Of a DNA stretch of 64,000 nt, positions 13,701 through 20,245 are shown piece after piece. Position numbers and translations under genes: made by a program. The notes beneath the pieces were generated by a model. The model searched no databases and had not been told where the DNA came from. It worked only from the letters and a program-made list of their open reading frames with translations. Where the stretch lies: positions 1-64,000 of the forward strand of contig WNNJ02003619.1 of the NCBI GenBank assembly GCA_012934845.2, given 5' to 3'. Source of the DNA: Pomphorhynchus laevis (Eukaryota > Acanthocephala > Palaeacanthocephala > Echinorhynchida > Pomphorhynchidae). Positions within the stretch are counted from its first letter, which is position 1; every line of letters starts with the position of its first letter.

Positions 13701-16700
13701 GTGACGACGAACCAGAACGAAGATGTAAGCATATTAGTCAATGGCGTGCCTCTGTCTAAGACAAATGCGTTCAAATATCTGGGATCAGTCATCGCCAGCA
13801 TAGGAGGAGTGCCAAAAGACGTCACCACTAGCAACAAAGCAGACTGGACAAAATGGAGAGCAGCCACTGGAGTGTTGTGCGATAAATGTATGCTAGACAG
13901 ACTCAAATCGAAGTTTTACAGAAGCGTGATACGGCCTGTAGCAATTTACAGTGCTGAGTGCTAGCTAATGACAACAGAAACAGAACGTAAGCTTGGATGT
14001 ATGTAAACGAAAATGCTAATGTGGATGGCGGAAAACCTCTCTAAGACCGTATTCGTAACGAAGACATCCGCAAGCGATTTGGCGTAGCACCCATAGCAGA
14101 CAAACTGAGAGAATCAAGGCTGAAATGGTATAAACATGTACTGAGGGAAGGCGTTAACACACCGGCGCAGGCATAAGTTCAAATCGAGGTCGACGGAAAG
14201 AGAACAAGAGAAAGAACACAGAAAATATGAATGGATACCCTACTGAATGATATAAAAATGGTCGGACTTACGCCCATAGACGCAGCGGATAGAGCATTTT
14301 GGTACCAGCGAACGTGGCAAACGAACCCCGCAAAAGGGGATAAACGCTAAGAATAAGTAATGAAATTTTAAAAATTGCAATGCGTTTGAAATACAAAATA
14401 CATAATTGCAATAGTAAAAATAAATGTTGTTCCAATGGGAGGTAATAGTAGCCCAATTTTAGTTGACTTATTTTTAAGCTTTATAGAATATGAATTTGTT
14501 CATAACTGTGTAAAAACTATATCTAAATTATATAAAGATATGAAATATATGTTTCGATACATTGATGATATATGTGTATTTTATTCTAGCAATTATTATT
14601 CAATTAGTGAACAAATTTATCCAGAAAGCCTTCTTCTTAACAAAACCAATATTAATGATAAAGAAGGTGTATATCTAGATATGAACATTAAATTAAAATT
14701 AACTAAAGCTACTATTAATTTATATCGTAAAGATGACATATTTAAATTTACAAGAAACATTTTTGCATGACACAAAATATTAAAATTTTTAATTAATATT
14801 TTTAATTAAAATTTTTAATTTTTTTAATTCAATTATTTATTTAAATTTTTATTTATTAGTTTTTAAATTTTTTATTTAATTTTAAATATAAAACATTGAA
14901 TAATAAAATTAAAAATAAAATCAAGCAGAAAACTTAGAAAATAATTAACTTAAACAAATAATTCAAGCGGAAAATATTTATGGACGGATATATTAAATAT
15001 TAATATATTAATTTTATGGTTCTTGCAAACAAACTTGAAGAATATCTTGAGCAAACAATATTGGACTTGCAAACAAAGCATTCATGCAAACAAATGTTAA
15101 ATAAATTTATTTGCTGTGTTTTAGTTTTATAACTAAAACTATTAAATAGTTTTAGACGTTTTTCATATTTTATTTTTAAGGTAAAATATGACAACTTTAA
15201 GATAAAATGAGTCTAATTTTGTCAGTTAAAGCTTATTTTTCAGTTAAAAAAATTTCAAATCGAAAAGTAATAATTTTCCAAGTAAATGAATCTGGAATTT
15301 GATTATTTACGACAAAGACGTTTTCAGTAAAAATAAAGTAAACAACATACCTTTATGTAATGATTTGTCATCAGAATTTGAGTCGGATAAGGATTGAATG
15401 TTTTCAGGAACTTTGTTATTCACTGATTGATCTATAGTATACTGAAATTGTTGTGTTTTGACTAAAGTATTACGACTCGATTGGGTTAATGACTGAGCCT
15501 TGCTATTGATATTAGATCCGGTGGTATTAACAGATTTCTGTCTTATTGATTTTTGTTTACGTTTCGTTGTAAACGGCGAATTGCGAACGAAGTTGGCATT
15601 GGAATGTTGATTATCAATTGTTTTCATATCGATTTTAGTACTTATATTGTTTAGAGCTATTTGTCTTTCACTGTTCTTAGTACGCGTCGCAAGTACATCT
15701 GCGGCGACATTTTCTTCGCTGGTTTCAGACGAGTGTTTGTCGTTTTCAATTGAAGAATGACAGTCCAATCTATCATTTCGGAATTCCATTGAATCAACTT
15801 CCTAATAACGATTGTATAAACATTTAAATTTCAAAAAGGATAAAATGTAACATACTGCGAAAAAGTCGGCTAATTTGCGATCCAAGTCTATATGGAAGAA
15901 ATACACATATTATGGAAGAAACAGATCATTTATTACCGTTAGTAAAATCGTCACTTTCATTCGAATCTGAGTATACTTCGGCAATTGATGGAACTACAAT
16001 TAGAAAATTAATTTAAAATAACTTTTTACTTTTATCAACTTATAATCTGTAAGCTTTTTAAGTTATACGCTATTGGTCAAAGTGCATCGGGGCAACGTGC
16101 CGTACCTTAGTACCTATTTCCCATGTGCCAACGGCTGTAATGCTGACTGTTTTTACCCCAACATTGAGTAGGAATCGTTACTATTGATATCGATAATAAA
16201 ACTATAATGACTTTATAGTCAAATAAAGCCAAGTCGAATATTTTAAAACGCTTTATTTTATATTTTTCATAAATTACAAAAAACTTGTTTACAATATATC
16301 ATATATTACTATGATATATTACTACAATATATCATATTGGGATGTGTCGTATTGAGATATGCCCTACTTGATTTACTCAAATCAAGTTATTTTTCAAAAT
16401 CACTCAATTTGACAAATGAATGTAATAAATAAAAAAAATAAATAATATATAAATGTAATAAAATAAAATATCAGAAACTTTATAAAAATATCTTGATTCA
16501 ATAGATTATCAATATCAACACTTTTACACTAAATGCTTAGTGATCTACTTCAGGTGATCTATTTCCATATTGACATATATTGGATCATAAGTCCAATGTT
16601 ATATATAGTCGTTAATAATAAGTAAAAGGAAAAACTGAAATTACTGGGTGTTGGAAAGAATCACAATTCGTTGATAATCACATTCCTAGAAAAGTTTCTG

Positions 16701-18566
16701 CTTGTCGAACTACACCAGTAGGATCCAGATTTTACTATGAAAACGGACAACTAAGTATTGCAAACTATCACAGTTCATCATCAATCAAATCCCAAGACCG
16801 GTTTCTGCTTATTGAACTTCATTAGCAGGTTCATATGTTAAGAATGTTTAGGGATCATCTACCAGTTTAGAAGGATGAATCACAAGAATGATAATGACAA
16901 GACAACCTTCAAGTCTACAGACGATCACAAAAGCGATTCGGCATTATAATGTATTAATATTATCGCAGGCTGTCCTTGGATGGCCAAGCGATACGACATT
17001 ATAGTTGTTACTAAGTTACTAATACGTAAACTGGGAAATTGACACAACTGTAAATAGGGAAACCATCACAATCCATCAGCAATCAAATCCCTAGACCGGT
17101 TTCTGCTTATTGAGCTTCATCAGTAGGGTCCAGATTTTAAGAATGTTCAGGGATCCTCTACGACAGTTTAGAAGGGTTCATCACAAGGATGATTATTACA
17201 AGACAACCTTCAAGACCACAAGCGATCACAAAACTGATTCGGCAATAATATTTGAATATTATAAGAGCCAACCCCCGGATCGCAGAGCGATACGGCAATA
17301 TAGTTGCTACTAATATATAGACGGGGAAAAACGAACATAACTGGGGATTGGAAAACGAACATAACTGGGGATAGCAGGTTCATATGTTAAGAATGTTTAG
17401 GGATCATCTACCAGTTTAGAAGGATGAATCACAAGCATGATAATGACAAGACAACCTTCAAGTCTACAGACGATCACAAAAGCGATTCGGCATTATAATG
17501 TATTAATATTATCGCAGGCTGTCCTTGGATGGCCAAGCGATACGACATTATAGTTGTTACTAAGTTACTAATACGTAAACTGGGAAATTGACACAACTGT
17601 AAATAGGGAAACCATCACAATCCATCAGCAATCAAATCCCTAGACCGGTTTCTGCTTATTGAGCTTCATCAGTAGGATCCCGATTTTAAGAATGTTTAGG
17701 GATCCTCTACGACAGTTTAGAAGGGTTCATCACAAGGATGATTATTACAAGACAACCTTAAAGTCCACAGGCGATCACACAAGTGATTCGGCATTATATT
17801 ATAAAAATATTATTGAAGCCTGCCTCTGGATCGCAAAGCAAAACTACATTATTGTCTTTACTGATAAGTAAATGGGGAAACGGACATTACCGGGGTTTGG
17901 AAACCAAAACATTCAATCAGAAATCAAATATTTAGGCCGGTTTCTGTATATATTCAAATAATAGTTGAAACAAATATCATTAATATAATATAATATAAGA
18001 TTTAATATATTAAATACATACTTTAGAAGCTGACAAAATTAATAATTTTAAAAATTATTTTTAAGCAAAGTATCGAATGTGTTCACGTACCGATGCAGTA
18101 CGATGCAGTAATTAAAATAGGAATGAATATATAAATCAACAACATTAAAAACAGAGCACACATGAATTTCATTGCAGATATCATTTTATTGGCAAATAGA
18201 CAAAAACATTTAAAGATTGTCTGTTAATATCAGCACAAGCAAGTAGACTTGGGAAGCGCAAGCACACAATTTATACATCGAAAATAGTAACTTATAAACG
18301 TAATTTTTTCTCAGCAAAATATTTATGACGATGAAATAAATTAAAAACATTTATGCAAATATTAAATTTACGAAAGAATAAATAAGGAAATCTTTATTCA
18401 CTTTTTAATTATTATAAATCAATAAACATTAATCTGAATGTAACATTAGTTTAAATGAAATAACAATAAATTGAAATAAGAATAACAAATAAATTAACGT
18501 ACTTCGGTTTGGTGTAGTTTCAGTCTGTTCACTGCTGTTTCTGACCACTTCATCGAAATTATCCAT
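1781..18566 (-). CDS. FNBP4: FNBP4-like (formin-binding protein 4-like) multi-exon gene
   Basis: Proposed model, minus strand: exons 18566-18503, 15993-15937, 15887-15856, 15801-15351, 7045-6900, 5855-5722, 1954-1894 and 1792-1781. Each junction is GT-AG, every phase matches, and the lengths sum to 957 nt, giving 318 residues plus stop. Seen: an acidic N-terminus (SDSNESDD), then KLADFFAEVDSM, a long Ser/Asn-rich stretch, then TRLEDFLEGGLQY followed by a WW-like segment (P-x-G, W, YYCN, P). From memory of vertebrate FNBP4, an L-x-x-F-L-A-E-I-D motif and a TR-x-x-DW-x-EG-x-L helix directly before a WW domain occur in the same order, which is why I chose this name. FNBP4 binds proline-rich formin sequences through WW domains. 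This protein is far shorter than the roughly 1000-residue vertebrate form, lacks the proline-rich C-terminus and has Leu in place of the second WW tryptophan. Introns 1, 4, 5 and 6 are large and repeat-filled. Exons 5 and 8 are the least certain. Confidence 0.55.
1894..1954 (-). CDS. FNBP4: FNBP4-like exon with WW-like segment
   Basis: A 61-bp exon between a tttgtcag acceptor and a gtaaga donor. With the two bases carried over from the previous exon it reads D-EVSNYYCNRMEDDEIVRLYP. The preceding exon ends in P-E-G then W-N, so the pair forms a WW-type pattern (P-x-G, W, YY-x-N, terminal P). The second signature tryptophan is Leu, so ligand binding may be altered. Confidence 0.55.
1955..2804. 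other. AT-rich intron DNA, nothing recognised
   Basis: Intronic DNA of the FNBP4-like gene. It holds a near-palindrome at about 2127-2175 (tacatttga / tcaaatgta arms) but no coding or RNA feature that I can support. Confidence 0.5.
2805..3255 (+). repeat. Composite repeat: satellite body plus pieces of the 442-bp family
   Basis: 2805-2935 and 3091-3200 carry the body of the satellite found at 16625-17950, in opposite orientation (shared atgccgtatcgctctgcgat). Between and after them, 3010-3085 and 3241-3255 match the 442-bp family next door. The first copy starts at TAGAGATTTGATT, which corresponds to the base just after the cleavage position of the hammerhead candidate in the other array. 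So two families are interleaved here. Confidence 0.6.
3518..3569 (+). promoter_or_regulatory. Internal Pol III promoter (A and B boxes) of a tRNA-like segment
   Basis: TAGCCTAGCAG (3518-3528) fits the A-box consensus TRGYNNARNNG at every position. GCTCGAATC (3561-3569) fits the B box GWTCRANNC with one mismatch. The 43-base spacing is normal for tRNAs. In the second unit the A box is mutated (tatcctagcag). The flanks do not fold into a full tRNA, so this is a tRNA-derived repeat and not a tRNA gene. Confidence 0.55.
3606..3683 (+). ncRNA. Hammerhead-like boxes in the 442-bp repeat
   Basis: CTGACGA (3616-3622) is followed at once by GCCCG, which pairs with CGGGC (3652-3656), followed at once by GAAAC (3657-3661). 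This is the conserved box I, stem II and box II arrangement of a hammerhead, with the usual G-C first pair of stem II. Stem II holds an inner hairpin (GCTAC/GTGGC). The cleavage triplet is unclear: a GUU after a two-pair stem III is possible, with an imperfect stem I (GCCUU/GUGGC). In the second unit (4058 on) the GAAA has become AAAA. Probably a decayed or non-canonical ribozyme. Confidence 0.35.
4311..5201. other. AT-rich intron DNA, nothing recognised
   Basis: Low-complexity AT-rich DNA with no coding frame, RNA gene or element that I recognise. Confidence 0.5.
5223..5375 (+). repeat. 17-bp minisatellite, nine units
   Basis: Nine consecutive units of gtgcagaagaaatacac and variants, with no spacing (9 x 17 = 153 bp). 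Units 6 and 8 share one variant (gtgcagaataaaaacgc), while 7 and 9 keep the base form, so variants alternate as in a two-unit duplication. Each junction makes CACGTG or CGCGTG. Open frames across it on both strands are a by-product of the period. Confidence 0.9.
5722..5855 (-). CDS. FNBP4: FNBP4-like exon, TR-x-x-DF-x-EG helix
   Basis: A 134-bp exon between a gtgcatag acceptor and a textbook gtaagt donor. It starts TRLEDFLEGGLQYEF and ends EFTPEGLTLMWN. Vertebrate FNBP4 has, from memory, a TR-x-x-DW-x-EG-x-L helix and then P-x-G and W of a WW domain at matching spacing. The exon ends in phase 2, and the next proposed exon completes the codon without a stop. Confidence 0.6.
6140..6370 (+). repeat. 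Fragment of the 442-bp family between gattacatcatt repeats
   Basis: 6225-6325 matches the right part of the 442-bp unit, including CTGATGA (6251-6257), cccggggctac and tgtggcaatgg. It is flanked by several copies of gattacatcattag and by cgactagct inverted repeats. The stem next to CTGATGA is imperfect and GAAAC is GAACC, so it is a decayed copy. Confidence 0.6.
6900..7045 (-). CDS. FNBP4: FNBP4-like candidate acidic exon
   Basis: Acceptor tgaatttttag, then 146 bp in the phase required by exon 4 (phase 1) and ending in the phase required by exon 6 (phase 0). It reads EYLSEWPVDHSSQSSDESI... and then SVDELSDNEDKF, an acidic low-complexity stretch. The donor gtatta is weak. A different frame stays open to 6758, so this exon's end is uncertain. 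Confidence 0.4.
7080..7678. other. AT-rich intron DNA, nothing recognised
   Basis: Long runs of attaatta and aattta low-complexity DNA, with local duplication: tatataaaatttatacatgtctt occurs near 7290 and 7540. No gene seen. Confidence 0.5.
7679..8060. repeat. Inverted repeat made from the 442-bp family
   Basis: The left part of the 442-bp unit is present twice in opposite orientation, at 7679-7783 (reverse) and 7928-8040 (forward). Between them lies the right part of the unit (7800-7925, cccggggctac, gtgggcga, cgaaaacgg). The arms are about 95 bp and clearly diverged. It could fold back on itself like a MITE, although the arrangement suggests rearrangement of tandem units. Confidence 0.6.
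8061..9410. other. AT-rich intron DNA; one possible small acidic exon
   Basis: Mostly low-complexity AT-rich DNA. On the minus strand, after an acceptor-like ctttccaag, 8436-8372 reads DEEGSVEHLSEITEDTLK... in the phase that exon 4 would need, then reaches a stop. It could be an alternative exon of the FNBP4-like gene, but it does not splice in frame to the next proposed exon. Otherwise I see nothing. Confidence 0.35.
9415..10170 (+). mobile_element. Naiad-type Penelope-like element, mosaic fragment
   Basis: 9415-10023 matches the start of the RT gene of the fuller copy (27770-28390; shared KIKNKMKITNNYKRKDK and TIDKASN). At 10023 it jumps about 150 bp ahead (NNYNA-LTKIK), and at about 10068 jumps back to sequence that lies before the RT gene in the fuller copy (LYVNI...IICSINQ-LINDYD, 27225-27340). 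Several stops. The order of pieces shows rearrangement during or after insertion. It sits in a large intron of the FNBP4-like gene, antisense to it. Confidence 0.7.
10185..11209 (+). mobile_element. Naiad-type element RT fragment, split by an RTE LINE
   Basis: Matches the RT gene from NPTYERSELSLET through motif B (VPMGGNSSPI) and the catalytic RYIDDIC to the SFMHTI region, corresponding to 28065-29070 of the fuller copy. At least one frameshift (near 10938) and scattered stops. It is interrupted at 11209 by an RTE LINE and resumes for a short stretch at 14358-14395. Confidence 0.75.
11198..11209 (+). repeat. Target-site duplication, left copy
   Basis: taatgaaatttt, identical to 14358-14369. 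In the uninterrupted Naiad copy (around 29070) the same sequence occurs once, so it marks duplication on insertion of the RTE LINE. Confidence 0.85.
11227..12130 (+). pseudogene. RTE LINE endonuclease (EEP) domain
   Basis: Open from the element's 5' end to 12396. Motifs in order: TLNVGKL (about residue 112 of the frame), QETRWKGG, VYAPQTG and a GDFN-type site that here reads ADDMNVH, so the catalytic Asp-Phe-Asn is changed to Asp-Met-Asn. The frame then leaves the family pattern near 12100 (ITRTSSTGQ-like region out of frame). Confidence 0.7.
12684..13964 (+). pseudogene. RTE LINE reverse transcriptase domain
   Basis: Three open pieces: 12684-13058 (linker and RT start, AEVSEAIAKMKPGKAHSPDDV), 13152-13445 (motif A, FLDFDRSFDRVPHELLW) and 13578-13964 (motif C, YADDVMLVS, then FKYLGSVI). 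Motif B (GVHQGSTLSPLLF) lies between, at about 13480-13530. Stops and frameshifts separate them, so no working RT is encoded. The motif wording is typical of RTE. Confidence 0.75.
14358..14369 (+). repeat. Target-site duplication, right copy
   Basis: taatgaaatttt, same as 11198-11209. The interrupted Naiad sequence (aaattgcaat) continues just after it. Confidence 0.85.
14420..15000 (+). mobile_element. Naiad-type element, RT 3' fragment
   Basis: 14423-14770 is an open stretch from motif B (VPMGGNSSPILVD) through RYIDDICVFY to FKFTRNIFA, then the match fades in AT-rich DNA. A weak echo of the gene's end (atcaagcagaaaa, tttatggacgga) is seen at 14918-14990. This copy begins right after the end of the previous split copy, so two fragments lie in tandem. 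Confidence 0.7.
15001..15350. other. Intron DNA, nothing recognised
   Basis: AT-rich DNA between a Naiad fragment and exon 4 of the FNBP4-like gene. Open frames here are short and chance-like. Confidence 0.5.
15351..15801 (-). CDS. FNBP4: FNBP4-like largest exon, Ser/Asn-rich
   Basis: A 451-bp exon between a cgttattag acceptor and a strong AAAG|gtatgt donor. It reads EVDSMEFRNDRLD..., then a polar, Ser/Asn/Lys-rich disordered stretch (TKRKQKSIRQKS) and ends SDSNSDDKSLHK. The open frame continues past the donor for 44 bases, but the donor is a better end. The EVDSM start completes the KLADFFAEVDSM motif from the preceding exon. Confidence 0.65.
15856..15993 (-). CDS. FNBP4: FNBP4-like exons 2 and 3 (57 and 32 bp)
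   Basis: Exon 2 (15993-15937) reads PSIAEVYSDSNESDDFTN and exon 3 (15887-15856) reads DLDRKLADFFA. Acceptors are ctaattgtag and ccatatag; donors are gtaata and gtatgt. The introns between exons 2, 3 and 4 are only 49 and 54 bases, in sharp contrast to the multi-kilobase introns elsewhere in the gene. Phases 1-1-0 are consistent. Confidence 0.6.
15994..16624. other. Intron 1 DNA, nothing recognised
   Basis: AT-rich DNA with a repeated atatcatat / tactatgatatatt block near 16290-16345. No gene or known element seen. Confidence 0.5.
17089..17128 (-). ncRNA. Type I hammerhead ribozyme candidate 1
   Basis: Minus strand, 5' to 3': CCCUA (17128-17124), CUGAUGA (17123-17117), a short stem II (GCU/AGC with loop CAAUA), GAAAC (17103-17099), CG, GUC (17096-17094), then UAGGG (17093-17089). 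Stem I, CCCUA/UAGGG, pairs perfectly and abuts both core boxes as in type I hammerheads. Stem III would be only AC/GU; ACCGGU is self-complementary, so two units could pair as in the known dimeric hammerheads of animal satellites. Weak points: an A-A pair at the base of stem II and only three pairs there. Confidence 0.6.
17638..17677 (-). ncRNA. Type I hammerhead ribozyme candidate 2
   Basis: Same core as the copy 549 bp upstream: CUGAUGA (17672-17666), GAAAC (17652-17648), GUC (17645-17643). Stem I is UCCUA/UAGGG, where one C-G pair has become U-G, so pairing is preserved. Confidence 0.6.
17951..18502. other. Intron 1 DNA, nothing recognised
   Basis: AT-rich DNA between the satellite and exon 1 of the FNBP4-like gene. 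No feature supported. Confidence 0.5.
18503..18566 (-). CDS. FNBP4: FNBP4-like first coding exon
   Basis: ATG at 18566, reading MDNFDEVVRNSSEQTETTPNR, then a gtacgt donor in phase 1. It joins exon 2 without a stop. The stop codon of LSM8, on the same strand, lies only 265 bases upstream. Confidence 0.55.
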
Positions 18567-18831
18567 ATCTTCTATTTTCCCTTATTTTAAAATCCTAATT
18601 TGAACGTGAACGCTAAAGTAAATGTTCGCAGCAATTCATAAATAAATTGAATAATTAATTATCCTCATTAATAAATTCCAAAGAATAGAATGGAGTTTTC
18701 GAAATTTATCTTACCACAACGAGTTGTTACAATGAGATTTTTATAATTTTAAAAAATATTACAGACAAACGAACAATTTGTTTGATGAAAAGCTTAGATT
18801 GGATAAAACAAAGTGGACACGATCTCAAAAG

Positions 18832-19122
18832 TTAAGTTCTAGTGGGGTTGAGCGCAGAGCATTTTATATCGGCCCACTTTATTGATTCATCAAGAACTTC
18901 GTCAATCAAGCCAATAAGGGCGACATTGTCACCGCGGACAACATATAACCCCAACTGAACATGGTCGACTCCCTCCGTTCCGTTGAAAACACGCTCAACA
19001 CTGTTGATAAGAATTAAGTTAATTGTCTGGTCAAATCCCCTTAGAGTACCCAGAATAAACCGGCCATCAGCTGTTACGACGCAAATTCGTTTTCCGACAA
19101 AGCCTTCTAAAAAATTCGACAT
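18832..19122 (-). CDS. LSM8: U6 snRNA-associated Sm-like protein LSm8
   Basis: An intact single-exon frame of 96 residues, the normal length. Sm1 motif at about residues 20-37 (GRFILGTLRGFDQTINLIL) and Sm2 at about 60-71 (GLYVVRGDNVALIG). The DGR-x-x-x-GTL-x-GFDQTINLIL wording and the start of the protein separate LSm8 from other Lsm proteins. LSm8 replaces LSm1 in the nuclear Lsm2-8 heteroheptamer that binds the 3' U-tail of U6 snRNA and supports its assembly into the spliceosome. The ATG lies nine bases after the AG of a pyrimidine-rich acceptor (ttgttttctag), with no 5' coding exon, which suggests trans-splicing or a 5'UTR intron. The FNBP4-like gene starts 265 bases downstream on the same strand. 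Confidence 0.95.
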   Translation of the reverse strand: MSNFLEGFVGKRICVVTADGRFILGTLRGFDQTINLILINSVERVFNGTEGVDHVQLGLYVVRGDNVALIGLIDEVLDESIKWADIKCSALNPTRT

Positions 19123-19150
19123 TTACGATCTAGAAAACAATGAAAAACTT
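19123..19150 (-). promoter_or_regulatory. Splice acceptor just before the LSM8 start codon
   Basis: Minus strand: tttttcattgttttctag, then ATCGTAA and the ATG. The AG is at 19131-19130. A good pyrimidine tract with no candidate coding exon upstream. Confidence 0.6.
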
Positions 19151-19559
19151 ATTTAGAATTTAAAATTAAAAATTTTTATAATGCGAGTTGCCAATACAGA
19201 GAACAGCAATTCAAATAATAAATATTCATAAATTACAATCATATCAAATTACATATTTTCCATTTTTGATGTAAGGATCATTTAATGATCATTTATATAA
19301 CATAGATATTTCCAAAATCTTATTTGACATGTTAAAAGCTAATTTTTATTAAAGGAAAGTTGATTTTCCAACTAATAATATATAATGTTACATTTTTTAT
19401 TAATTTAGATTTAAACATAAAATTAATTCTATAATTAATTTTATCAGATTGCATTTATGAGAATAGAACATAATTTGTTAAAATGATGTGTTCATATAAT
19501 GTTCATCATTTGTTAAAATTAAAGTCGTACCACGCTTGAGACTTTGCCATATGGTAATT
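19151..19559. other. AT-rich intergenic DNA
   Basis: Low-complexity DNA upstream of LSM8; its promoter or outron would lie here. I see no other feature. Confidence 0.5.
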
Positions 19560-20020
19560 TATATAGTGATAGAGAATAATCTCTACGAGCTGACGAACTA
19601 ATTTTCACAGTGAGAAGGAAATCCCTCTGCGGAATGAATCATCTGCCACGTCACAATGAGGTCTAGGTAAATTAACCGTTGACACACTGAAAGTAATTGT
19701 AGGGAAGCTAAGTGGTATACGCACTTAATACGCAGGTTGAAACACAATCCAAAGCCTCTTCGATGAACTGACTCAAGTTTTGTGATTTCTGCTTAGTATA
19801 TGGAAATTATGCCTGGATATACTGTTCAATGTGTGGGCAAACCAACACGCAACATAGTCGTTTAAAACTTAATAGTTATAGTCTTGCAAACGTAGTTTTG
19901 ATACAATACATAGCTTTTATTGCCCTACCATGAACTACATAAGTATTTGAGCGAGTTATCAATGTCCTGTGCAAAATGGCACCGAAATCCCTGCACTCAT
20001 ATACAACTTCGAGTGTATGA
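19560..20020 (-). mobile_element. LINE fragment, RT C-terminal region
   Basis: On the minus strand the broken frames resemble the end of a CR1/Jockey-group RT: CHFAQDIDNSLKYL, YPGIISIY, then ITKLESVHRR (family pattern: P-x-W-P-x-L-x-x-D-I-x-x-L-E-x-VQRR). Many stops. It faces the plus-strand fragment at 20030, so the two were joined by separate insertions. Confidence 0.45.
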
Positions 20021-20029
20021 ACTGTAAAT

Positions 20030-20245
20030 ACACTACATTTGTGTATTCGATCAAGGTCGTGTAAGATCCAAACATGTAAATAGTATAGTTACGCAGGGTA
20101 CTGTACTCGATCCTCTTTTCCTTACTATTTACCTTAACGACTTGTTGTTAGAAATCCAAAACCCGTGATTAGTTTTTGCGGATGACCTCAAACTTTGGTC
20201 TGTTAATATCAGTGAAACGTATGGTCGGTCCCTACACTACATAAA
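20030..20245 (+). mobile_element. LINE RT fragment (motifs B and C)
   Basis: Reads VNSIVTQGTVLDPL-F-TIYLNDLLL and then LVFADDLKLW. That is motif B (PQGTVLGPLLF pattern) and motif C with FADD in place of YADD. It is related to the fragment at 22475-22640, which has VNSIVPQGTVL. Broken. Confidence 0.6.

Larger units (their letters stand above)
11210..14357 (+). mobile_element. RTE-clade LINE, near full length, inactive
   Basis: A 3148-bp insert flanked by a 12-bp target duplication inside a Naiad fragment. Base composition is much less AT-rich than its surroundings. An apurinic-type endonuclease (QVATLNVGKLTG, IQETRWKGG, near 11525-12100) is followed by an RT with RTE signatures: LDFDRSFDRVPHELLW, GVHQGSTLSPLLFVI and YADDVMLVS. 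It ends with a short ccccgcaaaagggg hairpin and aagaataag, in place of a poly(A). RTE elements usually encode one protein of about 1000 residues in about 3.3 kb. Here the frame is broken several times, so it is a relic, though its ends are well kept. Confidence 0.85.
16625..17950 (-). repeat. Satellite array with ~549-bp higher-order period, hammerhead candidates
   Basis: Related units of roughly 250-300 bp, each with the motif gaccggtttctgcttattga and the block gatcgcagagcgatacgg or a variant. A two-unit block is duplicated: 16825-17370 and 17374-17905 are almost identical at a period of about 549 bp, so the array has higher-order structure. Read on the minus strand, each unit contains hammerhead boxes; two look complete (17089-17128 and 17638-17677), others are decayed (about 16690-16730, 16795-16830) or partial (about 17920-17940). 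The array lies in intron 1 of the FNBP4-like gene, and the ribozyme strand is the gene's sense strand. Confidence 0.75.

Noticed and set aside
17110-17871. Two similar 67-70-codon frames (MSFISR-x-x-ILRMFRDPLRQF)
   Set aside because: They are the two copies of the satellite unit read on the strand opposite to the ribozyme. The likeness comes from the tandem repeat and not from protein conservation.
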